DNA of 16,551 bases from a bacterium (lineage in GTDB: Bacteria > JAMCPX01). The stretch covers positions 1 through 16,551 of the forward strand of contig JAJYJX010000035.1 in assembly GCA_021789095.1 (NCBI GenBank), read 5' to 3'. This document shows, piece by piece, positions 7,851 to 15,048 of this stretch (positions within the stretch are counted from its first letter, which is position 1; each line of letters begins with the position of its first letter). The notes beneath the pieces were generated by a model, which was given only the letters and a program-made list of their open reading frames with translations, had not been told where the DNA came from and did no database searches. Both the position numbers and the translations under genes were made by a program.

Positions 7851-9158
7851 ATGTTTGAGTTTCTTGAGGAAAAGATTACAAAACTTTTCGATAAACTGTC
7901 TAAAAGGGGCATGCTTTCAGAAAAGGATGTCGATGATGCCCTCAGGGATATAAGGATTGCTCTGCTCGAAGCGGATGTTCATTACTTGGTTGTAAAGCAA
8001 CTGCTCGACAATATAAGGCAGAAGGCCATGGGAGAAGAATTGTCCCGCAGTATTGATCCGTCAAAGTATCTCCTCAGACTGCTCAAGCAGGAATTGATAA
8101 ATATAATGGGACCCGCTGTGCAGATGAAAACAGACGGTGTCATTGTGCTTATAGGCCTGCAGGGTACGGGTAAGACGACAACTGCGGTCAAACTCGCAAA
8201 ATACATGAAAGAAAAAAAAGGACTCAATCCATATCTTGTATCCGTTGATTTTAACAGGCCTGCTGCGCAGGAACAGCTTATAACACTCGCAAAAGCGAAC
8301 GGGTTCCCTGTTCATGGGGATATCCGGGCCAAAGGATACGACGGGCTTAAGGATCTGCGGCTTTCCTCTGCGCGCGCAGGATGCGATTTCATCATTGTGG
8401 ACACAGCGGGCAGGCTGCATATTGATACTGAACTCATGGATGAGTTAAAACAGGTAAAGGATGCCTTGAAGCCGACCCAGACAGTACTTGTAATTGATTC
8501 AATGATGGGGCATGATGTGCTCAGGATGGCGCAGGGATTTATGAACAGCGTGGGTTATGACGGAGCAATATTTACAAAATTTGAGGGTGACACAAGGGGC
8601 GGAGCTGTAATCTCTTTTAAAAAGATCATTGATAAGCCTATATTTTACACAGGGATTGGGGAATCTGTTTCTGCTCTTGAACCCTTTGTCCCGGACAAGC
8701 TTGTGTCAAGGATGATCGGCAGCGGGGATATAGAAGGACTGGTGGAAAAGGTATCGGAGGTTGTAACAGATACCGATGTCGAACATGCGAAGGGGATTGC
8801 AAAGGGTAAATTCACCTTCCATGATTTTATAAAACAGCTTAAAATGGTAAAAAGGCTCGGTTCGATCGAATCGCTGTTTGATATGGTGCCGGGTTTTGGC
8901 AAATTGAAAGGCAGCGTCAAAGCGGACACCGTGAAAAAAGATATGAAGGTATACGAAGCCATAATAAATTCAATGACAACCAAGGAGCGGGATAATCCCG
9001 ATATACTGAACGGTAAAAGAAAACAGCGAATAGCAAACGGCAGCGGAACAAAGGTAGAAGATGTTAACAGGCTTATAAAGCGTTTTTATGAATCACAGCG
9101 GATGATGGACATTATTCAAAAAGGTGGTATAAAAGGCATACAAAGATTTCTACACTAA
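7851..9158 (+). CDS. ffh: Signal recognition particle GTPase Ffh (SRP54)
   Basis: Ffh binds 4.5S RNA and signal sequences of nascent membrane proteins and docks with FtsY to target ribosomes to the membrane. Its 435 residues cover an N domain (1-90), G domain (95-295) and M domain (320-435). G1 is GLQGTGKTT (102-110), the catalytic block DFNRPAAQEQL keeps Asp133, Arg136 and Gln142, G3 is DTAGR (184-188), and the M domain has INSMTTKERDNPDIL and RIANGSGT for RNA binding. Several normally strict positions differ: the G4 motif reads TKFEG (242-246) instead of TKLDG, GQDA is GHDV, and LGMGD is IGSGD. The M-domain finger region has few methionines. It heads the translation operon, which is common. 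Identity is certain; the divergence is real but probably tolerated. Confidence 0.96.
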   Translation: MFEFLEEKITKLFDKLSKRGMLSEKDVDDALRDIRIALLEADVHYLVVKQLLDNIRQKAMGEELSRSIDPSKYLLRLLKQELINIMGPAVQMKTDGVIVLIGLQGTGKTTTAVKLAKYMKEKKGLNPYLVSVDFNRPAAQEQLITLAKANGFPVHGDIRAKGYDGLKDLRLSSARAGCDFIIVDTAGRLHIDTELMDELKQVKDALKPTQTVLVIDSMMGHDVLRMAQGFMNSVGYDGAIFTKFEGDTRGGAVISFKKIIDKPIFYTGIGESVSALEPFVPDKLVSRMIGSGDIEGLVEKVSEVVTDTDVEHAKGIAKGKFTFHDFIKQLKMVKRLGSIESLFDMVPGFGKLKGSVKADTVKKDMKVYEAIINSMTTKERDNPDILNGKRKQRIANGSGTKVEDVNRLIKRFYESQRMMDIIQKGGIKGIQRFLH

Positions 9159-9174
9159 GCATGGAGGAAAAAAG

Positions 9175-9414
9175 ATGGTAGCAATAAGACTTAAAAAGTT
9201 TGGCAGAAAACATATCCAGAAGTACAGGATAGTTGTTGAGGATTCCCGTTATACATCCGGTGGAAGGGTGATAGAGGTTCTGGGCAACTACAGTCCTGAA
9301 ACACAACCTTATACATTAAAAATTGAAACAGATAAGATAAAAGAATGGATTAATAAGGGAGCTCAGGTCTCACCACGGGTAAGAACTTTACTGAAGGCTC
9401 AAAAGATCTTATAA
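9175..9414 (+). CDS. rpsP: 30S ribosomal protein S16
   Basis: A small-subunit assembly protein that binds 16S rRNA. The 79 residues match S16 throughout: MVAIRLKKFGRKHIQKYRIV, then the SPRVRTLL block near the end. The start is well supported by GGAGG (9163-9167) seven bases before the ATG. It lies 16 bases after ffh and 24 bases before the KH gene, the standard order for this operon. Confidence 0.98.
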   Translation: MVAIRLKKFGRKHIQKYRIVVEDSRYTSGGRVIEVLGNYSPETQPYTLKIETDKIKEWINKGAQVSPRVRTLLKAQKIL

Positions 9415-9438
9415 AGGCTCAAATAATAGAGGTGGGTG

Positions 9439-9672
9439 ATGAAGGATCTGGTAGAGAGTATAGCAAAACAGCTTGTGGATAAACCGGAGATGGTGGAGGT
9501 TAAAGTGATTGAAAGCGAGCATACATCAGTTATCGAACTCAAGGTAGACAAGGAGGACATGGGCAAGGTCATCGGCAGAGAAGGCAAGACGGCAAAGGCT
9601 ATAAGAACAATTCTTGGTGCTGCGGGGAACAAGCTTAAAAAGAGATACGTGCTGGAAATAGTTAACGATTAA
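9439..9672 (+). CDS. khpA: KH-domain RNA-binding protein (KhpA/YlqC family)
   Basis: A 77-residue single KH-domain protein. The GXXG loop is GREG (46-49) within MGKVIGREGKTAKAIRTIL, the classic RNA-backbone-binding element. In other bacteria KhpA binds many RNAs and may act with KhpB; its place between rpsP and rimM/trmD is conserved. I chose the ATG at 9439 because GAGGT (9429-9433) lies five bases upstream and the family typically begins MK-[ED]-LVE. A GTG immediately before it (9436) would add one residue. The usual next gene, rimM, is missing. Confidence 0.93.
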   Translation: MKDLVESIAKQLVDKPEMVEVKVIESEHTSVIELKVDKEDMGKVIGREGKTAKAIRTILGAAGNKLKKRYVLEIVND

Positions 9673-9718
9673 TAGATCTGCCTGATTTTTTTAACTTAAC
9701 TAAGTTTCATTTTATTTT
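9673..9718. other. 46-base AT-rich spacer where rimM is usually found
   Basis: This gap between the KH gene and trmD is strongly AT-rich, with a run of seven T and TTAACTTAAC-type repeats. No ribosome site precedes the trmD ATG and no stem strong enough for a terminator is visible. There is no room for rimM (about 170 codons) and no frame that resembles a remnant. Confidence 0.6.
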
Positions 9719-10465
9719 ATGCTTACATTTAAGATCCTTAGTATTTTTCCAAAATATTTTGTATCGCCTTTTATGGATGGCCTGCTGAAACAGGCCATAG
9801 AAAAGGGCAGTATAGTAATCGATGTTATAGATATAAGGGATTTTTCCAATGACAAGCACAGGACTGTCGATGATACGCCTTACGGCGGGGGTGCGGGTAT
9901 GGTCATGAAGCCCGAACCCATTGTGTCCGCTATTCAGCATGCAAAGGCGGATGAGAAGGATTATGCAGTGATTGTTTTTTCACCAAAAGGCAGGAAATTT
10001 GATCAGGGTACCGCAAAAAGGTATTCAAAGCATACCAGGTTCATACTTGTTTGCGGCAGGTATGAAGGTATGGATGAAAGGGTACCGGAATTCTACGCGG
10101 ATGAGGAATTATCAATAGGTGACTATGTACTTTCAGGCGGGGAAGCAGCTGCTCTTGTTTTTATAGAGAGTATAGCAAGGTTGATGCCCGGCTATATGGG
10201 CAATAAAGAATCGGTTGTTGATGAATCATATGAGAACAACCTGCTTGAGTATCCCCAGTATACAAAGCCAAGGGTGTTTGAAGGCCACGAAGTGCCGGGG
10301 GTATTATTGTCAGGGAATCATAAGGAGATACAGCGCTGGCGGCTGGAACAATCGGTAAAGATTACCGCCATGAGGCGGCCCGATCTTTTGACAGCGGCTA
10401 AGAAGGATAAGCATGTTTTAAGCATTATCGAAGCGATAGACAAAGGAAATGAGGAGGGAAAATGA
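9719..10465 (+). CDS. trmD: tRNA (guanine-N1-)-methyltransferase TrmD
   Basis: TrmD methylates G37 of tRNAs reading CNN and related codons with S-adenosylmethionine, which prevents frameshifting. The 248-residue length is typical. The deep trefoil-knot motifs are present: [13 protein letters not shown] (51-63), [15 protein letters not shown] (108-122), [15 protein letters not shown] (131-145) and [16 protein letters not shown] (169-184). By eye Glu169 falls where E. coli has the proposed general base Asp169, with an Asp just before it; this may be ordinary family variation. The ATG at 9719 lacks a visible ribosome site, but the protein begins as the family does ([10 protein letters not shown]). 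It overlaps rplS by four bases (ATGA). Confidence 0.97.
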   Translation: MLTFKILSIFPKYFVSPFMDGLLKQAIEKGSIVIDVIDIRDFSNDKHRTVDDTPYGGGAGMVMKPEPIVSAIQHAKADEKDYAVIVFSPKGRKFDQGTAKRYSKHTRFILVCGRYEGMDERVPEFYADEELSIGDYVLSGGEAAALVFIESIARLMPGYMGNKESVVDESYENNLLEYPQYTKPRVFEGHEVPGVLLSGNHKEIQRWRLEQSVKITAMRRPDLLTAAKKDKHVLSIIEAIDKGNEEGK

Positions 10466-10863
10466 ACAATCTTACATTTTTGGAAAAAGACTTGACCGGT
10501 TCTGAAAAAAAACAGATAGATTTCAGGGCCGGTGACACTGTCAAGGCGTACACAAAATACAAGGAAGGTGATAAAACCAGGATACAGCAATTCGAAGGTG
10601 TTGTGATCGGCATAAGCGGAGAAGGTATTAATAAAAACTTCACCATAAGGAAGGTATCTTACGGGGTCGGAGTTGAAAGGATATTTCCTCTTTATTCACC
10701 ATTCATAGACAAGATAGAGGTGGTTCAGCGGATGAAGGTAAAAAGGGCTAAGCTGTACTATCTCAGGGGCCTAAGCTCCAAGTCAAGCAGGTTGAAAAGG
10801 GTAAAGGAAATGCAGTCTTCCGGACAGGAAACAGAACAAACGCCTTCCGGCAATAATACATAA
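10462..10863 (+). CDS. rplS: 50S ribosomal protein L19
   Basis: L19 sits at the interface between ribosomal subunits. The 133-residue protein shows the family blocks: [51 protein letters not shown] and [12 protein letters not shown] Ser/Gln/Thr-rich tail of about 20 residues follows the conserved core. The start overlaps the trmD stop (ATGA) and is preceded by GAGGAGGG. No terminator follows; the next gene starts 11 bases later. Confidence 0.98.
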   Translation: MNNLTFLEKDLTGSEKKQIDFRAGDTVKAYTKYKEGDKTRIQQFEGVVIGISGEGINKNFTIRKVSYGVGVERIFPLYSPFIDKIEVVQRMKVKRAKLYYLRGLSSKSSRLKRVKEMQSSGQETEQTPSGNNT

Positions 10864-10874
10864 TACAAACAGGC

Positions 10875-12848
10875 ATGGTAATAAAAGAATTCATCCTTCA
10901 GGGCATCAGGAAATTTAAAGAGCCTGTAAGATTCCAGCTTGACGATGGTTTGAATGTCCTCTGCGGAGGTAATGAAAAAGGAAAGACAACCATATCCGAT
11001 GCACTTTTTTTTCTTCTGTCGCTTGCCGGAGATAAAGATTACAGGGAAAGCCTTAAAAATGAGGGCGCAAAAGATATAAGACTCGGCGTAACATTCAAAG
11101 AGGGTCCGGATACATTCAGGCTCCTTATGGATGTGACTTCAGAGGCCGTACTTCTTTCCAAATATAACCCCGAGTCAAAAAAGTTTGCCACTGTTTCCAA
11201 GGATGCCGGTGAAATACGGGGTTTTTTTAAAAGGGATCTGCTTTTTAAGCCGCTTGATAGGTACAGGGACTTGTACATGATTAATTCATACAATCTTGTG
11301 AATCCATACAGTTACGAAACAAAAACGACACAAGCAGAACCGGTACCTTTTACCATGGGAAGCGATCAAAACGATTACCAGAATGATTACATGGACCAGA
11401 TGGATGAATTTGAACCGACATCCTTTACAGGCAGGGATGATCTGCAGCAGGATGACATGACAAAAGAGGAGATACAGTCCAGGATAGAAGAGCTTGAAAA
11501 CGATCTCAAGGTATCCTCAAACGCGGCTGCCCATCAGGATAAGATAGACCAGATGGAATCCAGCCTTGCCGATATACAGGGCAGAATAAACGCAATAGAT
11601 AACAATGCTCAAGAGCTTAAAGAAACAGAGAAGCAGGTTAACGAACTGAACAGGTTTTCGGATCTGCCGGATGATATAGAGAAAAGAATAGACGAGTACG
11701 TTCAGTTTGAAGCAAGGATGAAAACGGAAATAGATACTATAGAAAGACAGAAATCACAGTATGCATCTGTCAGTACAAGCACCCCGCCGTTTTACAAAGA
11801 CAGGATATTTATTGCAGGTGGAGGTGTTGTGCTGTTATTTATAGTGGCCCCCGTGCTGCTTACTTTTTTTGCGGGTTCGTGGGGCATGTATCTTTCAGCA
11901 GGCGTTTTTGCAGGGCTGAGCATGATGGGTTATGCATTGTGGAATGATGCAAGCAAAAGGGGTGAAATTAGAAAGAGGCAGGATGCCGTTTCGGCACTCG
12001 AAAAACAGATAAAAGAACAGAAGAAAAAATATGATATAGAAGGTTCTGTTATAACAAGCCTTGTAAGTTCAATGAAGCTTGAATCTCCTTCTGCGCTGAA
12101 GGAAGGAATAAAAAAATACAAAGAGGTTCTTGATCAATTTGCGAATTCAAAGAAAAAATACAATGCAGTTGCCTCTGAAGGCAACGCAGAGCTTCTGAAG
12201 AAACAGGAAGCCCAGATAAAATCGGACATAGAGAATCTTCAGGAACAATTAAGATCAATGACAGGTTCAACAATGGATCCATATTCAATATCCCGGCAGA
12301 TAGAAGCACTGAAGAAAAGATTAAACACCACAGAAGACAGGCCGGTACGGAAGAGAAGGGAACCGGTTGTCCGTAAACAGGAAATACAAGCCGGAAAACC
12401 AGAGATCGTTCCAGTACCTGTATTCCTCAGCACCATGAACACTCTATCGGAGTTGACCGGCGACAGCAGGGACCGCATCATGTCTCTTACTGCTTCCAGG
12501 GCCAGTACCCATTTCAGCACATTAACCAATGGTGCATTTCAGGAACTTTCGTTTATCGGTGATAGGATTGTTCCGATCAGGAATTCAGGCAAAGAACTCG
12601 GGTTCAGCGCGTTGTCCGGTTCTCTGAAGGAAAAGGGCATATTTTCAATATTCTTATCAATGCTGGAGATTTCCGTGGAAAAATGGCCATGGCCGGTTGT
12701 TATGGACGAACCGTTTGTAACACTTGATGAAGCTAACAGGGCAGCAGTGTACGGCATGATTAAAAACCTTTCAAAAGAAACTCAGGTGATATATTTGACA
12801 AGGGATGCCTCTATAAAACCGCTTGCAAATGTATTTATACCCCTGTAA
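10875..12848 (+). CDS. Membrane-anchored SMC/SbcC/YhaN-like coiled-coil ATPase
   Basis: A 657-residue P-loop ATPase of the RecF/SMC/SbcC type. The N-terminal lobe begins VIKEFILQGIRKFKE and has Walker A GGNEKGKTT (31-39). The C-terminal lobe has a weak ABC signature LSGSLKEKG (580-588), Walker B PVVMDEP (607-613) and a D-loop-like TLDEANR. Between them are an acidic Asp/Gln-rich insert (155-195), a coiled coil (about 195-300), two hydrophobic helices (about 311-332 and 336-356) and a second coiled coil (360-485). The two arms are of similar length, so the membrane hairpin occupies the place of an SMC hinge. YhaN-type proteins are the nearest family I know, but no SbcD/YhaO nuclease gene is adjacent. 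It is probably read with rplS; AGG before the ATG is a weak ribosome site. Role unknown; DNA repair, chromosome handling or envelope attachment are possible. Confidence 0.85.
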   Translation: MVIKEFILQGIRKFKEPVRFQLDDGLNVLCGGNEKGKTTISDALFFLLSLAGDKDYRESLKNEGAKDIRLGVTFKEGPDTFRLLMDVTSEAVLLSKYNPESKKFATVSKDAGEIRGFFKRDLLFKPLDRYRDLYMINSYNLVNPYSYETKTTQAEPVPFTMGSDQNDYQNDYMDQMDEFEPTSFTGRDDLQQDDMTKEEIQSRIEELENDLKVSSNAAAHQDKIDQMESSLADIQGRINAIDNNAQELKETEKQVNELNRFSDLPDDIEKRIDEYVQFEARMKTEIDTIERQKSQYASVSTSTPPFYKDRIFIAGGGVVLLFIVAPVLLTFFAGSWGMYLSAGVFAGLSMMGYALWNDASKRGEIRKRQDAVSALEKQIKEQKKKYDIEGSVITSLVSSMKLESPSALKEGIKKYKEVLDQFANSKKKYNAVASEGNAELLKKQEAQIKSDIENLQEQLRSMTGSTMDPYSISRQIEALKKRLNTTEDRPVRKRREPVVRKQEIQAGKPEIVPVPVFLSTMNTLSELTGDSRDRIMSLTASRASTHFSTLTNGAFQELSFIGDRIVPIRNSGKELGFSALSGSLKEKGIFSIFLSMLEISVEKWPWPVVMDEPFVTLDEANRAAVYGMIKNLSKETQVIYLTRDASIKPLANVFIPL

Positions 12849-12997
12849 TGCTCTAAAATTTTAGCTGTTACTGCAAAAATTCATTGCCCCGGCAGTTAAA
12901 GTTCTGCAATCATGAAATCAATGTCTGTTGCTTTACACGTATCAAGTGGTATGATAATGAAATCATAATATAATTGTAGAGGAGAACATCAGCATAA
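12849..12997. other. 149-base intergenic region before the chemosensory operon
   Basis: Holds a 12-base palindrome CTAAAATTTTAG (12853-12864) just after the ATPase stop, a nine-base direct repeat ATGAAATCA (12912-12920 and 12957-12965), a weak promoter candidate and the ribosome site GAGGAG (12979-12984). No convincing terminator hairpin with a T run is visible, so read-through from the ATPase gene cannot be excluded. Confidence 0.6.
12932..12960 (+). promoter_or_regulatory. Weak candidate promoter for the PATAN-cheY-cheA operon
   Basis: TTTACA (12932-12937) is followed after 17 bases by TAATGA (12955-12960), or after 15 bases by GATAAT. A perfect TATAAT at 12969-12974 lacks a -35 and would start transcription inside the ribosome site. 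No sigma-54 or sigma-28 motif was recognised. Confidence 0.3.
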
Positions 12998-14680
12998 ATG
13001 AGCCTAATAGGTAGCCTTGAAGATCTGGCACTGGGGGATATACTACAGATCCTTAGCTTAAGCAGGCGATCGGGTATCCTCTATCTTACCAGGAAAGGCG
13101 AAGAAGGTAAAATTGTCTTTATCGAAGGCCAGATTATTTCTGCATCAAGCACCCTGCACCCGAACAACATACTGGAATTACTCAGGGGGGGAGACATACT
13201 ACAGGATAAACAGCTTGCCGAGATAACAAACAGGCTGAAAACAGGCAATAAAACCGATGCAAAGGCATTCCTGATTGAATCAAGCATGGTAAAAGCCGAT
13301 GTTATTGAAGACATCGTACAAAACTATATTACCAACACCATTTTCGATTTTTTTACATGGGAAGAAGGCAATTTCAATTTTGAGATAACAGAAAATCTGA
13401 AGAAAGTTTATAAGCCCGGTCTTGACAGCTACCTTGCAGCGCCACTGAACCCGCAGTATGTGGCAATGGAGGGCACAAGGAAGATCGATGAAAAGAGGAG
13501 GGATGTGGGCATTGAGGAGCACCGTAAGGACGAATTTACATCCCAGATAAGAGAAATGGAGGAACTGATCATTGTCGATCAAAGTGCAGATTCTCAGACT
13601 TTCCTAAAAGACAGCTTCGAATCAAGGGGATTCAGAACATCTTCCATGGCGGATTTAAATGCCCTTTATGAATATCTTGAGACAATAAAGGATTCTCCAA
13701 GATTTCCTATGATCGTCGTGGATCTTACCATTCCCAAAACAAGCGGAGAAGGGATGCTGGGAGGGGTGGAACTGCTCAGATGGGCATCGGATAAAAAGTT
13801 AAAGATACCTGTTGTCCTGTTAAGCAATATAAACAATGAAGAAGTCGTAAAAGAGGCCCAGATGCTCGGCGTGTATGCCTATCTAAAAAAACCAAAAAAG
13901 TTTTCAAGAGCATCACCCGACATTGATGCGTACATGGAAATACTTGAGAAGATTACGTCCCTTTACAGGCAGTATCAGGAGGCAGGTTTTACGTTCAAGC
14001 CCGGCATAAAGGAGGTCAAAGCTGCAGCCGAGGAAACGCACGAAGGGGATGATACGGGGTCCAGGTTTGTCCAGGACATCACGGAAGAACTTACCAGGGA
14101 ATTTCAGGACGAAGTAGAACTACTGCCGGAAACCACAGGACAGAAGGTAGATACAAGCCCGGGCCTGCTTACACTCAAATCTATGATAGATGAACTTATG
14201 AGCCCCAACTTTACCGGAGAAATAACCCTGTTGATTATGAGGTTCGCAAGCGAATTGCTGAACAGGGGTGTACTTTTCCTTGTTGCCAAGAACAAACTCA
14301 GGGGGCTCGGTCAGTTCGGTCTTGAAGCATTCTTTGATAACCCGAATGTAGTGGTTAAAAAGATGGAAATAGAAATAGAGGAGCATTCCCTGATAGGCAA
14401 GGTTCTTAAGTACAAAACACCCGTTAAAGAATCTCCCGAGCAAACCGAAGGGAATAAGAAACTCCTGAGCCAGATAGGCGGGGACTGGCCGGCAGAGTCC
14501 TATGCCGTACCACTGTTAACTGCAAACCGGGTTGCAGCCATATTTTATGGCGATAATGTGCCTTTTAAGAAAAGGGTGTCGGATATGACAACATTTGAAA
14601 TATTCATGAGCCAGGCAAGTGTTGTTATGGAAAAGGCTTATCTGGAGAGAATACTAAGGGAACGGAAGGATGAGCAATGA
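12998..14680 (+). CDS. PATAN (DUF4388) - receiver - GAF-like signalling protein
   Basis: A 560-residue cytoplasmic regulator. Residues 1-135 match the DUF4388/PATAN domain (SLIGSLEDLALGDILQILSL, SRRSGILYL, GKIVFIEGQIISA). Residues 188-302 form a response-regulator receiver: phosphoacceptor Asp242 in VVDLTIPKT, Ser276 in place of Thr, and Lys298-Pro299. The usual acidic pair reads VDQS, so one acid is Gln195, and the loop after Asp242 is longer than usual. Residues about 388-555 look like a GAF domain by pattern only, with a mostly charged linker before it. PATAN domains occur in two-component and motility regulators, often in Deltaproteobacteria-like genomes. The ribosome site GAGGAG is 13 bases before the ATG, longer than usual, but the N-terminus fits the domain. 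The end overlaps cheY by four bases. Likely receives a phosphoryl group from the adjacent CheA; output unknown. Confidence 0.82.
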   Translation: MSLIGSLEDLALGDILQILSLSRRSGILYLTRKGEEGKIVFIEGQIISASSTLHPNNILELLRGGDILQDKQLAEITNRLKTGNKTDAKAFLIESSMVKADVIEDIVQNYITNTIFDFFTWEEGNFNFEITENLKKVYKPGLDSYLAAPLNPQYVAMEGTRKIDEKRRDVGIEEHRKDEFTSQIREMEELIIVDQSADSQTFLKDSFESRGFRTSSMADLNALYEYLETIKDSPRFPMIVVDLTIPKTSGEGMLGGVELLRWASDKKLKIPVVLLSNINNEEVVKEAQMLGVYAYLKKPKKFSRASPDIDAYMEILEKITSLYRQYQEAGFTFKPGIKEVKAAAEETHEGDDTGSRFVQDITEELTREFQDEVELLPETTGQKVDTSPGLLTLKSMIDELMSPNFTGEITLLIMRFASELLNRGVLFLVAKNKLRGLGQFGLEAFFDNPNVVVKKMEIEIEEHSLIGKVLKYKTPVKESPEQTEGNKKLLSQIGGDWPAESYAVPLLTANRVAAIFYGDNVPFKKRVSDMTTFEIFMSQASVVMEKAYLERILRERKDEQ

Positions 14681-15045
14681 ACAATAATATACTGATTGTA
14701 GAAGATTCACAGACAATGAGGTCATTTATATCATCTGCAATAGAAGGTTGCGAGAGTTGCGAGGTGTACGAAAGCGCAACCGGCTTTGAAGCGCTTAAAC
14801 TTCTGCCCCAGATAAATTTCAAACTTATAATAACTGACATAAACATGCCGGATATAAACGGTCTTGAACTTATAAGCTTTGTGCGGAAGAACCAGCAGTA
14901 TAAGAATATTCCGCTGGTTATCATATCGACAGAGGGAACAGAGATGGACAGGCAGAAGGGCATGGCGCTGGGTGCCAATGAGTACCTTGTTAAGCCTTTC
15001 AAACCCGAAGAACTTCAGAAAATTGTCAAGAAGTACATTGGATAA
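14677..15045 (+). CDS. cheY: CheY-like response regulator
   Basis: A stand-alone receiver of 122 residues with all CheY positions: Glu9-Asp10 acidic pair (LIVEDSQTMR), phosphoacceptor Asp54 (ITDINMPDINGLEL), Thr85 (ISTEG) and Lys106 followed by Pro (LVKPFKPEEL). No output domain is attached. The ATG overlaps the stop of the PATAN gene (ATGA), and cheA starts three bases after its stop, so it is almost certainly phosphorylated by that kinase. Whether it acts on a flagellar motor, type IV pili or another output cannot be seen. Confidence 0.93.
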   Translation: MNNNILIVEDSQTMRSFISSAIEGCESCEVYESATGFEALKLLPQINFKLIITDINMPDINGLELISFVRKNQQYKNIPLVIISTEGTEMDRQKGMALGANEYLVKPFKPEELQKIVKKYIG

Positions 15046-15048
15046 TAT

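Noticed and set aside
12853-12864. Palindrome CTAAAATTTTAG as terminator or operator
   Set aside because: All weak A-T pairs except the ends, no following T run and no second copy; best treated as chance in AT-rich DNA.
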